Shown piece by piece: positions 24,301-35,064 of a stretch of 64,000 bases of DNA. The notes under the pieces are model-generated. The model ran no database searches. It was not told the DNA's origin and was given only the letters and a program-made list of their open reading frames with translations. Each line of letters begins with the position of its first letter. The first letter of the stretch is position 1. Origin of the DNA: Pelodera strongyloides (taxonomy: Eukaryota; Nematoda; Chromadorea; Rhabditida; Rhabditidae); contig JAANDG010000183.1 of the NCBI GenBank assembly GCA_036852015.1, positions 124,001 through 188,000 on the forward strand, read 5' to 3'. The translations under genes and the position numbers were made by a program.

Positions 24301-26411
24301 TACCTGTATTAAAGCGGTATGCCACCCGGTTTTGAAACTGTATTTCAATTTTTGTGCCCTTCTGTGCTGGAGGTGCACACTATGGAGTAAATACAAATAC
24401 TGTCTTCCTTGTAACCGCGTGACATACCGCTTTAATTTGTAATAGCTATCGACTAAGTGAGCAAAAATCTCTGGTTCTCAACAGCGCACGCACGCCTATT
24501 CCCGCACCGGAAACTTCGCGGCTGGCTATGCGTGCACTCCAAATTGCGGGCGAGGGTGCGATCGTGCGATGCGCACCCAGGAAAGGTATAATAAAGGACG
24601 CTTACCCGTGCGATCACGGCATAGATCACTGAGTTCTTTGGCAACATTCTTCCAACTAAATTGATTTTTTTTACCAAGAATTTATGAAGATATGTTTTCT
24701 TAAAGGGTCAGGCCCGTTTCAAATTACCCCTATTTTTGTTGACTCCATCGGATTCTCCGTTTCAAATATAGTAGGCTGAATTTTTTTCCAATTTTCAGTC
24801 GCAATATTCACGCAGTTTTCAGCAATTTACCATGGCCAGTCATACACAACAATCAATCGCAGTTGTCACGCCCATTCGCGCTGATTGGCCAATATCGCAA
24901 CTGCCACGCCCAATAGAGCATATTGCCCAATTAGCGCGGAGGGGCGTGACAACTGCGATATATAGTTGGGTATGACTGGTCATGGTAAATTGCTGAATAC
25001 TGCGTGAATTTTGCGACTGAAAATTGGAAAAAAATTCAGCCTACTAAATTTGAAACGGAGAATCCGATGGAGTCATCAAAAATAGGGGTAATTTGAAATG
25101 GGCCTGACCCTTTAAAGCGAAATACCGACCGGTTTTCGAACTGCGTGACAACTGAATTCTTACGTGTTTATGCGAATTTACTCGAATTTAGCTCGATTTT
25201 TTTATTCTAACTACTAGCAGCTTATGCAGCTTGTGCAAATGAACATAAATTAGAATAAAAAATCGAGCTTAATTCGAGTAAATTAGCATAAATACGTAAG
25301 AATTCGGTTGTCCACGAAGCGTTTCAAAAACCGGCCGGTATTTCGATTTAACTGAATCAAAACAAGTAATCTTCCACGTTTTTATTATAGTTCAATTCAA
25401 TAAGTTTCTTATTCACATACTTGGCCTTGACAGCGACAGACCACATGGACATGGACGACTCGGCGGGTGGTGTTAATTATTGATGATAACTGCTAAGCCG
25501 CTCACTTCTTTGTTAGCGCCTCTACCATGTTCTACTTATTTCAATCCCCTTTCTCCGCGAAAACCCTTTATTTGAACTTTGAACTCAGCACATTGGACGA
25601 ACAAAGTTGAAATATATTGTTAACTGTAACTTACAGTCGGAACAAATGAACATCACTGTTGCTAAGGGCACTTTTATGCAATAGCTCAGGATAGCGTTTC
25701 ACGGCCGCAATCAAAAAACGGTCCCGTTCTAGTGTCAGTTTTTCCTAAAAATAAAATAAAAAACGTAACTTTCCGGCAATTGTAAAATTGCAAGTACTGT
25801 AGCCGTACCCGTTCCAAAATGCAGTGCGACACGAGCATGAGAACTACCTCTATCATGAAAGTGCTTTTTAGAACAAAAAGTTTTTCCCTTAAAGGGACAG
25901 GCCCATCAAAGTAAACCTATATTTACGATACGTCCATAGTGACTATCAAGCATTTTTATTACAATATATGCAAACTAAATTTCACATTTATTTGCCATGG
26001 AAAACTTTTTTCCGATGCGCTCAGCTCAAATGCATACCGTAAAGCCGCAAATATCCTTGTCGTCAATGCAAATTTATCGGGAAATTATAATGCGATTAAA
26101 ATTTGCATATATAGCTTTGAAATCTGCAGTTTTATGGTATACATATGCGTTGAGCGCATTGGAAAAAAAAGTTGTCTAGGGCGAATAATGGTGAAATTTA
26201 GTTTGTATATATTCTAATAAAAATGCTTGATAGTCATTATGAACGTATCGTAAATATAGGTTTATTTTGATGGGCCTGTCCCTTTAAAGTAAAAAAAAAA
26301 AGTTCGTACATATGTTATGTTTTACTAAAGAAGTTTGACAAAACAAGATTTATGTACCTTTTCCTGGTGGAAACATCTTGTTCGATTACGTACTGAGCGT
26401 GTTTCTTCCAT
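21388..26411 (-). CDS. MADF-domain protein, gene A, 9 exons
   Basis: Exons on the minus strand: 26411-26358, 25744-25635, 24655-24606, 24290-24148, 23828-23743, 23446-23242, 22558-22397, 21963-21808 and 21636-21388. All phases agree, giving 404 residues and TGA. The N-terminal 120 or so residues form a MADF (Myb/SANT-like) DNA-binding domain spread over three phase-changing introns: ERDRFLIAAVKRYPELLHK, then LWKNVAKELSDLCRDRT, then YRVKVIWKSLTDKVKKHLRK. After it comes a Trp-containing block WNELEFVRDILEK shared with genes B and C, acidic Ser/Pro-rich linkers with KPFIKEEP (a possible SUMO site), and a C-terminal BESS-like helix region FVNDKLMKLQYKNPRFAM. MADF-BESS proteins are generally sequence-specific transcriptional regulators, so a nuclear role is inferred. 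The 54-residue exon at 22397 (FLVRISAETINKAINN) has no counterpart in B or C. The introns hold four inverted-repeat elements. Confidence 0.85.
22716..23161. repeat. TTAA inverted-repeat element, family E
   Basis: About 446 bp with long arms: AAAGGGAGAGGCCCACGAGA at the left and its complement at the right, both with CGGAATTTCAGAAATGTTAC and AACAGTTCGG inside, TTAA at both ends. It lies in the gene A intron between exons 22397-22558 and 23242-23446. A right-arm relative is tandemly amplified at 41693-41980. Confidence 0.85.
24309..24435. repeat. TTAA inverted-repeat element, family M
   Basis: 127 bp. Termini AAAGCGGTATG and CATACCGCTTT with TTAA at both ends, in the short gene A intron between the second and third MADF exons. 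Confidence 0.75.
24700..25115. repeat. TTAA inverted-repeat element, family C
   Basis: Full copy of the family also at 17850 and 59858: AAAGGGTCAGGCCCGTTTC start, TGGGCCTGACCCTTT end. It shares its right TTAA with a family A element, inside the large MADF intron of gene A. Confidence 0.85.
25112..25351. repeat. TTAA inverted-repeat element, family A (long copy)
   Basis: AAAGCGAAATACCGACCGG start and CCGGCCGGTATTTCGATTT end, flanked by TTAA. About 240 bp against about 165-190 for most copies. Confidence 0.85.
25889..26287. repeat. TTAA inverted-repeat element, family D
   Basis: About 399 bp. Termini AAAGGGACAGGCCCATCAAA and its complement. Arms share CGATACGT and CAAGCATTTTTATTA. It lies in the first intron of gene A. 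The AAAGGGACAGGC end resembles those of families C and E, suggesting one transposase source. Confidence 0.85.
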
Positions 26412-27339
26412 TATTTCTTCATCAGTTTCATTAACTAGCAGTAATACTTATTCTAAAATAAAATAAAATGTTTATGAGTATTAGTAATAGTAAAAGATAA
26501 AGATAAAGTGTAATGGGTTCTATCAACCGAATCCGCAGATTCGGATCTTTAAACTTCCCGGTTGCCAATTTTCTATGTTAGTAATAGACCCTAGGAAAAA
26601 ATACACTTTGTGGATCGCCCCAAAGAGCACATTTAGAATATTAGATGAACCATAATAAAGAACTGTATGTATGAGGGTGTCACGTGTAAACCCACGTCTC
26701 TAGCGGTACGGTGAGCGGTAAAAAAATAACAGCTTCACGTTTCCTTGAACATCTAACGTATAACATCTAACGTATGAGAAGGGACAAAATAAGGTGTATT
26801 ATGAAATGCGTATCAATAAATGATGAATAATACTTAGGAACAATTGAATAAACAGCTTGTGAATCATCTTCGATTAAATTTGTTAAAATTAAATTTAAAA
26901 AAATTGTTTTACGCTTCAAGAGAATGCATCTTTATTCAAGGGAGTTCAAATTCAAGTGTTTGATTATGACATGTTTCTGGTACTTCATGACTAATGACTT
27001 CATTACTAATAGTTTCTGATACTTCTAAATCTTCTGAGTTATTGTCTATCTATTTGTATAGTGACGGCACCTAGTGTTTTAATTCTCAACTTTATTTAGG
27101 TAATAGGGGAATTGGGGTAAATGAGAATTGAAATTGAAGGTGAACTGAAGCCGGAGGTGGAGAGTGACGATACTGAGCTAAGGTGAAGGGTTTGCATTAC
27201 AATAAGGGCTTACGGCCTCCGATTTAAAAGCAAATATTGGTTTTGAATAAACCTTTTTGTCTCAGAATAGTTTTACAATATACCATAAAGTGTAAAAGAG
27301 CCGCGCTAATAAGTGCATTTTATAATAAGCATCATCAGA

Positions 27340-27475
27340 TATGTTTGAGTTGAAACGTACACGGAAGAGTTCTAAACGGAAACTGAAGGCGGGATGATTT
27401 GGGACTCTCCGCTCATCTCGTCTTATTGTAAAAACTACTCTGCGTACGCTTCAACTCAAACATATCTGATGAAGA
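27340..27475. repeat. Imperfect inverted repeat
   Basis: ATCAGATATGTTTGAGTTGA at the left is matched by TCAACTCAAACATATCTGAT at the right, with about 90 bases between the arms. Confidence 0.65.
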
Positions 27476-28665
27476 AATAAAAATCGTTACATAAGTCATA
27501 AGTCATATTTTCCAACTATTGAACTCGATTCTTCCTGCATACATTCTCCATCTAACAATAAGAAAGTTAAATAAAAAATAAATAAATATAACATAATGTT
27601 TATTGTACAGATGCACGCTCCATGAAGTTGGAATGGCGCAGATATTCAGTGTTGTGGTGAGCTTGTAATTCCAACCAAAGGAAACAAAGTGTGTTTAGCA
27701 CATTTACTATTTTATTTACTAACCAATAACTAACTAAACAATTTAATAAATAAATTACGGTTGGATGCCTCGTCTCAGAACCCCGATCAGAGGCTCAAGA
27801 GAGAAGACGAATGAATGTATCTAACGAAAGTCACAGTGAAAGGAATACAAAAATTGTATTTTGCAGAACGGGAATTTGTTGCACCCTAGCTAGTGTTGCA
27901 TATATGCTATGCATCAAAGAAATACTTTATAGAACTTGAGTAAAGGTAAGAGGAAACATATTGTATAGCAAGAAAATTTGACAAAACATAAAAAAAGGTG
28001 AAAAACAAGGTGAACTTAGGTGGAAAACAAGGTGAAATTTGGTGAAAAACAACGTGAGAAAAATGTCGCGAAAAGTGAAAGACTCATGGATTTTGAACAG
28101 AAAATTAGACAAAGAGGCAAGCAGAGGTCATTTACCCTGCGTATATTCTGCTCGTTACACGCACCCTCTTTCTTTTCATGTTCCTCTCTCTCTCTCTCTC
28201 TCTTTCTCTCTGTCTTTCTCTCCCTCTCCCTCTCTCGCTCGAGCATATTCAAATCACCAATCAGGAATAGGTGACCATGCCATTGGCCATTGATGTGTTT
28301 ATGTATGATGCACAGGTGCACTATACAGATGATATATATCGTCTGTCAAACGCTGCATAAGTACAAGGTACAAGGTACTCAGTTTTTTCTTATATGAGAA
28401 ACTGTAGGAATTAGTAAACATGCAAGTGAAAACCGTGTTTTTTTTTTGCGACTACTTTAACATACATAATGCATCAAACTGCCAAACATATAACCAACAA
28501 CCATAACAATAAGCCCTGTCAATTATGTGCCTAATGGCTTCGACATGTGCTAATCTCAGAATATCTCAAATTCACACCAGGGAAACCGCTTGCCGTTTTT
28601 TTTTCACCAAATGGTCTGCTAAATGAATATTTTTTTTGTGAAAAATTATGTAAAAAAATTCTTCA

Positions 28666-28683
28666 CCCCCCCCCCCCCCCCCC
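28666..28683 (+). repeat. 18-base C homopolymer
   Basis: Uninterrupted C run followed directly by an A run. One of four C/G runs of 14 or more in the window. Confidence 0.9.
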
Positions 28684-29042
28684 ACAAAAAAAAATGACGT
28701 GCTGTTTTCGTGCTGTTTTCAACTATTTATCATGGATTTATAAATTAAGCCGATTTACACAAAATAAAACAAAACAAAGTTTGCAACTTTTTTAACTTCC
28801 TCTAACAAGATCAGTGTTTTTTCACAAACTTTTCACAAGTTCCTGAATAAAAAAAAAACAATTTCGGATTTGAATAAGTTACAAGTTTGACGGGTGTATC
28901 CACACACGCATTCTACAAAAATAAGTATAAAATGCACAGTTATTGGTGTATGATTTATAATAAGTCTCGATCGGCGGCTGCGGCTGTTTACACTTTCATA
29001 CGTCCACCGTCCAAATACGCAATTCCTCCCCGAGCCTCTACA

Positions 29043-29378
29043 ATGATCGCCTTTTCATACACCATTCTAATTATCCTACTAATTGGCTACTCTGTCGCCG
29101 ACCCTGATTTCGGTAAGCCGGGTGGCAATAGGGATGGTCACAAGGGGCGTAATAACGGGCACAATAACGGACCCGGCGGCGGTAACTTTTGTCCGTCCTG
29201 CCCGACTTGTAATTGCCCACCCCCACCACGGTGCGATCCTATCTACGTACCAGTGCCGGTACCCTGTCCGACTACACCATATCCGTACCCTCCATATCCG
29301 GTACCAACACCGCCGCACTATCCTCCACCGAGACCACCTATTTACCCACCACCGCCGTTTCACCACCCTGGGAAGTAG
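29043..29378 (+). CDS. Intronless secreted Cys/Pro/Tyr-rich peptide
   Basis: 111 residues, ending TAG. The ATG at 29043 was chosen over the upstream in-frame ATG at 28887 because it starts a clean signal peptide, MIAFSYTILIILLIGYSVAD, with cleavage likely after SVA. The mature part has three zones: Gly/Asn/His-rich GGNRDGHKGRNNGHNNG; a Cys block FCPSCPTCNCPPPPRCDP; and a Pro/Tyr/His tail (VPVPVPCP, YPYPPYPVP, HYPPPRPP). A TATA-like ATAAAAT lies near 28927 and AATAAA near 29442. The composition suits a structural or cuticle-associated secreted protein, or an antimicrobial-type peptide; neither is demonstrated. The CPxCP block is shared with the next gene at 30297. Confidence 0.75.
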   Translation: MIAFSYTILIILLIGYSVADPDFGKPGGNRDGHKGRNNGHNNGPGGGNFCPSCPTCNCPPPPRCDPIYVPVPVPCPTTPYPYPPYPVPTPPHYPPPRPPIYPPPPFHHPGK

Positions 29379-29731
29379 AGCCACAACGATAAACATATAA
29401 TAAGTTATTAATAATTGATTGATAATAATGTGTGTGCATGAATAAAATATTACCTTCGTGGTTTCGACACACAACATAGAAGTCAGCAACATGAAAGATG
29501 CACTGCAAAGTGTAATACGTTTGTATACAGATTCATCATGCTAGAAAGATTGTATGTATGAAATAAAGTGATGTTTAAAGAAATTAAACACCATGAATTA
29601 ATTACATGATCTAACTCTATCATGTATCATGACTGTTGATGATTAGACTTATTAGTGCATCGGAAGTGTATTGTCCATACAATGGTAACTCGGCATATTT
29701 TCTTTTGAAATGTAAGGGTTCGCCGTCGCCA

Positions 29732-29887
29732 ATGGGGTTTCCAAGTATTCCAAACATTCGGTGTGATTCTGTCAATACTACCGTATTTCTGCACGAAACT
29801 TGCATAAATAATATAAAAAATTAAAAAAAAATCTTCTCGTGTAGTTCCAAAATACCGTACATTTTCACCATACTTGGAAACCCCCAT
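29732..29887. repeat. Inverted-repeat element, family J
   Basis: Ends TGGGGTTTCCAAGTAT and its complement. Inner word TGATTCTGTCAATACTACCG recurs in copies at 44965 and 62315; related ends occur at 32951 and 62975. Confidence 0.75.
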
Positions 29888-30296
29888 TAGAATGTTCACG
29901 AGCGGTTGGCGAAATGTAGACTAAACGGATGTAAACTGTAAACTGCCAACATTTGCAAAGTAATTATTTTTTTGCAATCCCTTTACGCTTCAGTTGTACC
30001 TTTATTCATCTGTCTACATAGATAACAATATGATAATTCATTTTGTTCGCATTTCCCATCGTATGGATTTTTTTTCAAAATTTTTATTTTTTCAATTTTT
30101 CACTAGAAGTGTCTAGTGATCAATTTTTCCCATTCCCAGCTAGCAAGCTATAAAACGTGCACATGTTTCTGCATAGTAATATTTACAAACAGGAACAAAA
30201 TTTAGCATTGATATCGTCAACATCACTTTGAGGTTATAAAAGGAACTTCACGCCGTCGAATATAGCATTTTATAATTCCCAACCCCACGTTTAACA

Positions 30297-30503
30297 ATGA
30301 GTACTCTATCCAGAAGTACGGTAATACTTATCTTACTCTTATTTCTGCTATGCGTCCATCAATCGAACAGTCTACCGATCGACGATACTGGAATACGGTG
30401 CCCTGCTTGCCCCATTTGCATTAAATGTCCAACTTGCCCTATTCCGAAGCCGTGTCCTATTCTTGATTGGCTGTGCCTAAGACCTTTAGCTGCTGTGCCC
30501 TGA
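30297..30503 (+). CDS. Intronless secreted Cys/Pro peptide
   Basis: 68 residues. A TATA box (GTTATAAAAGG near 30235) lies 60 bases before the ATG and AATAAA near 30572, a compact single-exon gene. Signal peptide VILILLLFLLCVHQSNS, cleavage likely after SNS. The mature peptide of about 42 residues contains CPACPICIKCPTCPIPKPCP: evenly spaced Cys-Pro pairs, eight cysteines in all. The CPxCPxC pattern also occurs in the neighbour at 29043, so the two may be diverged tandem duplicates. No family recognised; a disulfide-rich defence or structural peptide is possible but unproven. Confidence 0.72.
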   Translation: MSTLSRSTVILILLLFLLCVHQSNSLPIDDTGIRCPACPICIKCPTCPIPKPCPILDWLCLRPLAAVP

Positions 30504-30903
30504 TTATAGAAAACGACAAGAAATTCTTTTATATTTTATGTTTGTATTTGACGATCGATTTTAATTTATTTAATAAATTATTTGTAAACTAAAGTTCCTT
30601 TCTTACAGTGAGGTTACCGGCAAGTGATTTTATGTGTGATAAAGTAGGATCAAAGCTCAAATCATGCGTTTTTTGGTGGGCAGCCAACTAATATACGTTT
30701 CAACGCTTCCAATACGAAATATTGAAAACTGTAAGCCTCATTTCTTTTCGGAATACGTTTCAATGTATCTACAAATATAATGCAGGTATTGAATATAGGA
30801 GACAAAAAGCCCAATATGAAAAGGTGGAATTGTAAACGCTCGCGTCCCCTTTTCAAAATTTAAAAAATTTACTGAAAGTATTGCTACACTCAATTATATA
30901 CAT

Positions 30904-31155
30904 ACCAGACGGCTAACTCCGCCTGAGGCGACTTTTCTATACTTCAAGGTTTCAAGGTTCAAAATGCAGGAACAATGAACACATCTGTATGAAACGTCTG
31001 CAACGTATATTTAAAAAATAATACAATAAGCTGCGATTTGGCTTTCTCGAGACTGGGCTCTGACTCTCCTTTTATTGCCTTTAGATATCCTAATTTTCGT
31101 TCCGTTCACACAAACAAAAAAGTAAATTCTTCTCCTTTATATAATAAGGTACTCG
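30904..31155 (+). repeat. SINE-like fragment with hairpin head and shared tail
   Basis: Starts ACCAGACGGCTAACTCCGCC, a small hairpin also present at 50743, and ends TTCTTCTCCTTTATATAATA, the same tail as the elements at 33182 and 45739. No clear tRNA boxes in this copy. Confidence 0.5.
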
Positions 31156-31234
31156 TTTGCATTCATGCGGGGGAAGGCATGCCATAAAGCTCTTTATTTT
31201 TTTGCTTGGTGTAAGACAACATCAATGTGTGCGT

Positions 31235-32493
31235 TTATCCTATAAACGGTTTATTGGTACCGAAATCAATTCCCAGTTTCTTCCAATCGATGGGACAGGC
31301 ATTCAAGTCTGAAAATAGAATGTCACTTAAAGAGAAATGCCAGCCTCTTTGGAAAATTTGCATATGATAAGCAAATCCTATGTATCCTATGCTAATTGCC
31401 GTGGACGATCGCGCAAAATTAGCATAGGATACATAGGATTTGCTTATCATATGCAAATTTTCCAAAGGGGCTAGCATTTCGCTTTAAAGGATGGCAGTCA
31501 CTCCAAAATCGTCGTTTTGCTTCGAGTTTACTTGTATTTAGTAAAGAATAAAGAAAATTACTTTATCAAAACCGAATAATTTGAATTCCAACTCAGGGGG
31601 TGAACAAGTAGAAAAGTAGTTCTACTTAACTACCGCGGGATTATGAAACGTGTAGTGATATGCCTGCAGACCCTTGCAGTATATGTAAAGATATAATATG
31701 CTGATATTTGCCGAAATAATTTGCATACTCTCGATCGGGACGCAGCTGTATGAACACGTTTCGTGATCCTGCGGTAGTTAAAGCGAAATACCGGCCGGTT
31801 TTTGAAACGCATCTCAAGTGCTTGCATTCCTATGCATTTATGCAAGGTGGGGTCTAATTGGGGTCTAGTTTTTATTCTAATTTTGCATAAGAAAGCAGGT
31901 GTACGCAATGCGTTTCAAAAACCGGCCGGTATTTCGCTTTAAGTCGAACTACTTTTCTACTTGTTCACTCCCTGAGTTGGAATTCAAATTATTCGGTTTT
32001 CGTAAAGTATTTCTCTCTATTCTTTATTAAATACAAGCAAACTCGAAGAAAAACGACGATTTTGTAGTGACTGCGATCCTTTAATATTTTTGAAAATAGT
32101 ATGTAACATAATATTTTTCATTGACAATGAGCTGTACTACTTCAAAAAAAAACTGCTAGACATGCTGACCAACATTGCCCATATCTTTACTCATTTGAAA
32201 GGTTTTATATGCTTGCTTTTAGTTAATAGTAGTATCCGTGTACTAGGAAAGCATGATATTTATTTGGTTACTATATCTAGTTTTCTTGTTTGTTTGTTCT
32301 TTGTCGTTTGTTCCCTGTTAGTGTACTGCGTTATGAAGCATCATGAAGCTACTATTATAATTAAAGTCGAACATAAGTTCTAAGTTATACTACTGTAAGT
32401 GTAATCATTACAACAAAATAAAATTCAAATTCTCGTCTTACCGTTAAACATTGCGAAGGAAACAAGCGCGGCAATGAGCAAGTAGAGTTTCAT
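31235..32493 (-). CDS. Small secreted peptide with 52-nt signal exon (F)
   Basis: Exon 1 (32493-32442) is exactly 52 nt: MKLYLLIAALVSFAMFN plus one base, then a GTAAGA donor. Exon 2 (31308-31235), after an ATTTTCAG acceptor, ends in TAA and gives 41 residues in all. The mature part, about DLNACPIDWKKLGIDFG onward, has a single Cys. Exon 1 length, phase and FAM[LF][DN] ending match the plus-strand family between 36.8 and 44.8 kb, here on the opposite strand. Upstream a TATA-like ATATAAAA and a TGAATATTGATGAA box match other members. The 1.1-kb intron is filled by three stacked TTAA elements. Function unknown. Confidence 0.7.
31327..31487. repeat. TTAA hairpin element, family B
   Basis: Arms GAGAAATGCCAGCCTCTTTGG and complement, with GATAAGCAAATCCTATGTAT in both. 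The right TTAA is shared with the next element (31484-32084). Inside the intron of peptide gene F. Confidence 0.8.
31484..32084. repeat. TTAA inverted-repeat element, family I, with a nested family A copy
   Basis: Arms start AAAGGATGGCAGTCACT and end AGTGACTGCGATCCTTT. Inner arms carry CTACTTGTTCACTCCCTGAG and complement. A complete family A element (31778-31942) has inserted at a TTAA in the loop. Confidence 0.85.
31778..31942. repeat. TTAA inverted-repeat element, family A, nested
   Basis: Both termini perfect (AAAGCGAAATACCGGCCGG and complement). Inserted in the centre of the family I hairpin. Confidence 0.85.
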
Positions 32494-32950
32494 TTTTGAA
32501 ACGGAATCTTGACAATGAGGCAGGCAAATAGACGTTTTATATTGGGGTCCAACTTTCACCAAGTTCATCAATATTCACGATAAAGTGTCAAAATAAATAA
32601 ATTTTATTTGAATTTTGTATGAACGGGTCTCATTAAAGTGTCGGAAAACACGAGGAAAACGTTATTTATCGTTATGGGCGTGCCCATTTATACTGGCTTG
32701 CACAATCCTCAGAGTAGAAAAAGTAATATCACTGCTCCAATATGCACTTCATTGCAACAGATTTATGCACGATAGTTTATTGTTCTCAGATGAAATATAG
32801 TAGTTAGCGCTTTTGGTCTTGCAGCCAGAGGTGTATTTCGGAAGTGTAACTATGAAAAGCAATATCGTGAAAAGCATAATCAAGTGACATCCAATACAGC
32901 TTTTAGACTAGAGCGCTCACATTCGTGTAATTACGCGAACGTGAATTTTG

Positions 32951-33106
32951 TAATGGGGTTTGCAAGTATGCAACATTTCCTTGCAAGTATGTACACGAGG
33001 TACCGTATTTTGGAACTAAGAATGAATAAATAACATGAGAAATTATAAAATCGTTCCAAGACTCATTTTTCGAAGACAAATTTTTCGGCATACTTGCAAA
33101 CCCCAT
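32951..33106. repeat. Inverted-repeat element, family J
   Basis: Ends TGGGGTTTGCAAGTATG and its complement. TTTCC is changed to TTTGC in both arms compared with the 29732 copy, a compensated pair. Confidence 0.7.
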
Positions 33107-33181
33107 AATATACGCTTGAACTTGAATCTTATTACATGAATTTTGGAATATATACGCTTCAAACGTTTCTTATATTATTAT

Positions 33182-33605
33182 ACCAGCCGTTCGAAGAGCC
33201 CTACGGGCTCTTCTCCGACTGGAGGAATCGGCCTTCGGCCGATTGTTTCCCTATTTAAAAAAGGATTGCTACAATTTAAAAAGTTAACTTCGTCTCTTTC
33301 TCCTCCCACACGTCTCTGATTGTGGAAACGTATAATACTCAGTTTGGATCACCACTCGACTAATGCTACCATGCAAATTTGGAAGGTGCTGTATGTAGGG
33401 CAGAGGTTTATGCTTGTGATAAGCTAGCATAGCTCAACAGGTAGAGCGTTGGACTATGAATCGAGAGGTGCGCTGCTGTGGGTTCGAATCTCGCCAGCGG
33501 CAAAGATTTTGTATGCTCTTTGACAATAGAAAATTTTCTTTATGAAAGGATTTCGTTATGTTCACACAAACAATAAAGTAAACTCTTCTCCTTTATATAA
33601 TAAGA
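33182..33605 (+). mobile_element. SINE-like element with tRNA-like Pol III boxes
   Basis: Begins with two small perfect hairpins (GAGCCCTACGGGCTC and CGGCCTTCGGCCG) after CCAGTCGTTCGAA. A tRNA-like segment at 33421-33502 has an A box TAGCTCAACAGG and a B box GGTTCGAATCT. It ends TTCTCCTTTATATAATAAGA. A second copy spans 45739-46853 on the same strand. The cloverleaf is too degenerate for a functional tRNA. No open frame. Confidence 0.65.
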
Positions 33606-34025
33606 TTTATTATACTCATTAAAAAGAGCGCAACCCCGTGAGAGACGATGAAAAAGAAAAATCAAAGTAGATAATATAGATACTAGGATATAATTTCCAC
33701 CAACAGTATATAGATTGTAATTCCACAAGAGTTAACAAAGAAAACGATGTTGATAACGAATCAAAGAATTTGGTCCCACACAAACAGCCAACCCGTATTT
33801 TGTAGTTTTAGTTTAGTTTAGCCACGTTACCTCAACAAAAGAACTACGTGTCCACGTTCTCAACAATCCTAAACGTGCCACACATAAATGTACAAACATG
33901 CAATAATAAACAAGTATACATCTCAGGGCCATCACAAATAAAATTGGGACCTAGCATCGTCACTACTCTTATAATAACTGTTTATTGGTTAACAATCAAT
34001 GCAAATAAAGAACGTCAACCTAAGA

Positions 34026-34039
34026 CCCCCCCCCCCCCC
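34026..34039 (+). repeat. 14-base C homopolymer
   Basis: Uninterrupted C run. A second one of 21 bases lies at 34357-34377. Confidence 0.9.
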
Positions 34040-34356
34040 GCTAAGTGTGCCATTTTTTTCGTGAGTACTTCGGTGAATCGCCTACATTGAATTGAAAAGT
34101 CGCCACGGGCGGCGTAGCCGGCTTATATACACATACGTATAATTGACTCGTTTCTAACCGTTTTTGTCCCTATGAAATGACATATACCTCATGCACGAAA
34201 GTTGCATCTATCAATGTAGGACCAGCTTCGACATACTTCGATATGCGAAAAGCGATCACTTCATAGTCATAGTGCGCTATTTTTTTAGCGAAATTTTCCA
34301 TGGAAACACGTACACATCCCTTTAATTTTAAAAGTGTCTCTGAAGCAGCGCAAGCA

Positions 34357-34377
34357 CCCCCCCCCCCCCCCCCCCCC
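34357..34377 (+). repeat. 21-base C homopolymer
   Basis: The longest C run in the window, just downstream (3') of peptide gene G. Confidence 0.9.
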
Positions 34378-34674
34378 TCCCCTACCCCAAAATGTGGTAT
34401 TTTGGGGCCCACTTCCAGATGGCGAATCGAGTCATATACTCGTACTTGCCTCGCCCCCTCCAAGCAGTCCAGCTTTTTTTACCCAGGCTTTCCGTGTCTG
34501 TTGTTTTCGTGAGGCTGTACGCGAAGTAGAAATGTCTCTCGGGAATCTGGACAAGATACGAACGGGAATTTGTTTCTTCATTTTACACAAAAACGACAAT
34601 TTTATTGCTTGTAATCTTTATTCAATAATACAAATTATCACTTTGCATTATTGATGTTGACGTCTTTAATTGCT

Positions 34675-35064
34675 TCAGCGGTGTTTTCTTGTAATCAAAA
34701 TGCTGGGACCGGGAGTGGCATTCGGATTGGGATTGTAGGGTCCAGGCGGCACTTTCGTACATTCAACAGCTGTAAAAAGACAAGGACTTGATTTTTGTTG
34801 CAAGAGTCCTTAGCTTTGAAATCAGATTAATAATTAGTGTCGAGTGACAAGTCCATATGCTTATCTAAGTTTCCTTGAGTTGAGCGCGGTTGTACATGTG
34901 TATGCAACATGCATGGTAATGAAGTTATCCAAGATCCATTTTAAAAACCGGATGTTATAATGCTTTAACTTTAATTCAAAATGGTACTGGCACTAGAATC
35001 GTGGTTACTTACAGTGCATGACGGCCAAAATGCCGAGAACGGAAAGGCAGATGTTGAGCTTCAT
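34675..35064 (-). CDS. Small secreted peptide with 52-nt signal exon (G)
   Basis: Exon 1 (35064-35013), 52 nt, encodes MKLNICLSVLGILAVMH plus one base, with a GTAAGT donor. Exon 2 (34769-34675), 95 nt after a TTTTTACAG acceptor, ends in TGA, giving 48 residues. The likely mature peptide begins near VECTKVPPG and is Pro/Asn/Gly-rich (GPYNPNPNATPGP) with a basic end ITRKHR. One Cys remains, so no internal disulfide. Same architecture as F and the H genes, but the signal sequence is the most diverged and the shared upstream box is not evident. Exon 2 has the same length as that of H1. Confidence 0.65.

Larger units (their letters stand above)
26412..29042. other. Intergenic stretch upstream of gene A
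   Basis: No supportable gene. It holds a family N repeat (26910-26985), an imperfect inverted repeat with CAGATATGTTTGAGTTGAA (27340-27475), a copy of a repeat starting TACAGATGCACGCTCCATGA (27608-27710, recurring at 53443), a CT microsatellite (28183-28240) and an 18-base C run. Confidence 0.55.

Noticed and set aside
33421..33502. tRNA gene on the plus strand (also 46643-46727 and the minus strand near 42567-42632)
   Set aside because: A and B boxes are present, but anticodon and acceptor stems do not pair; these belong to SINE-like elements.
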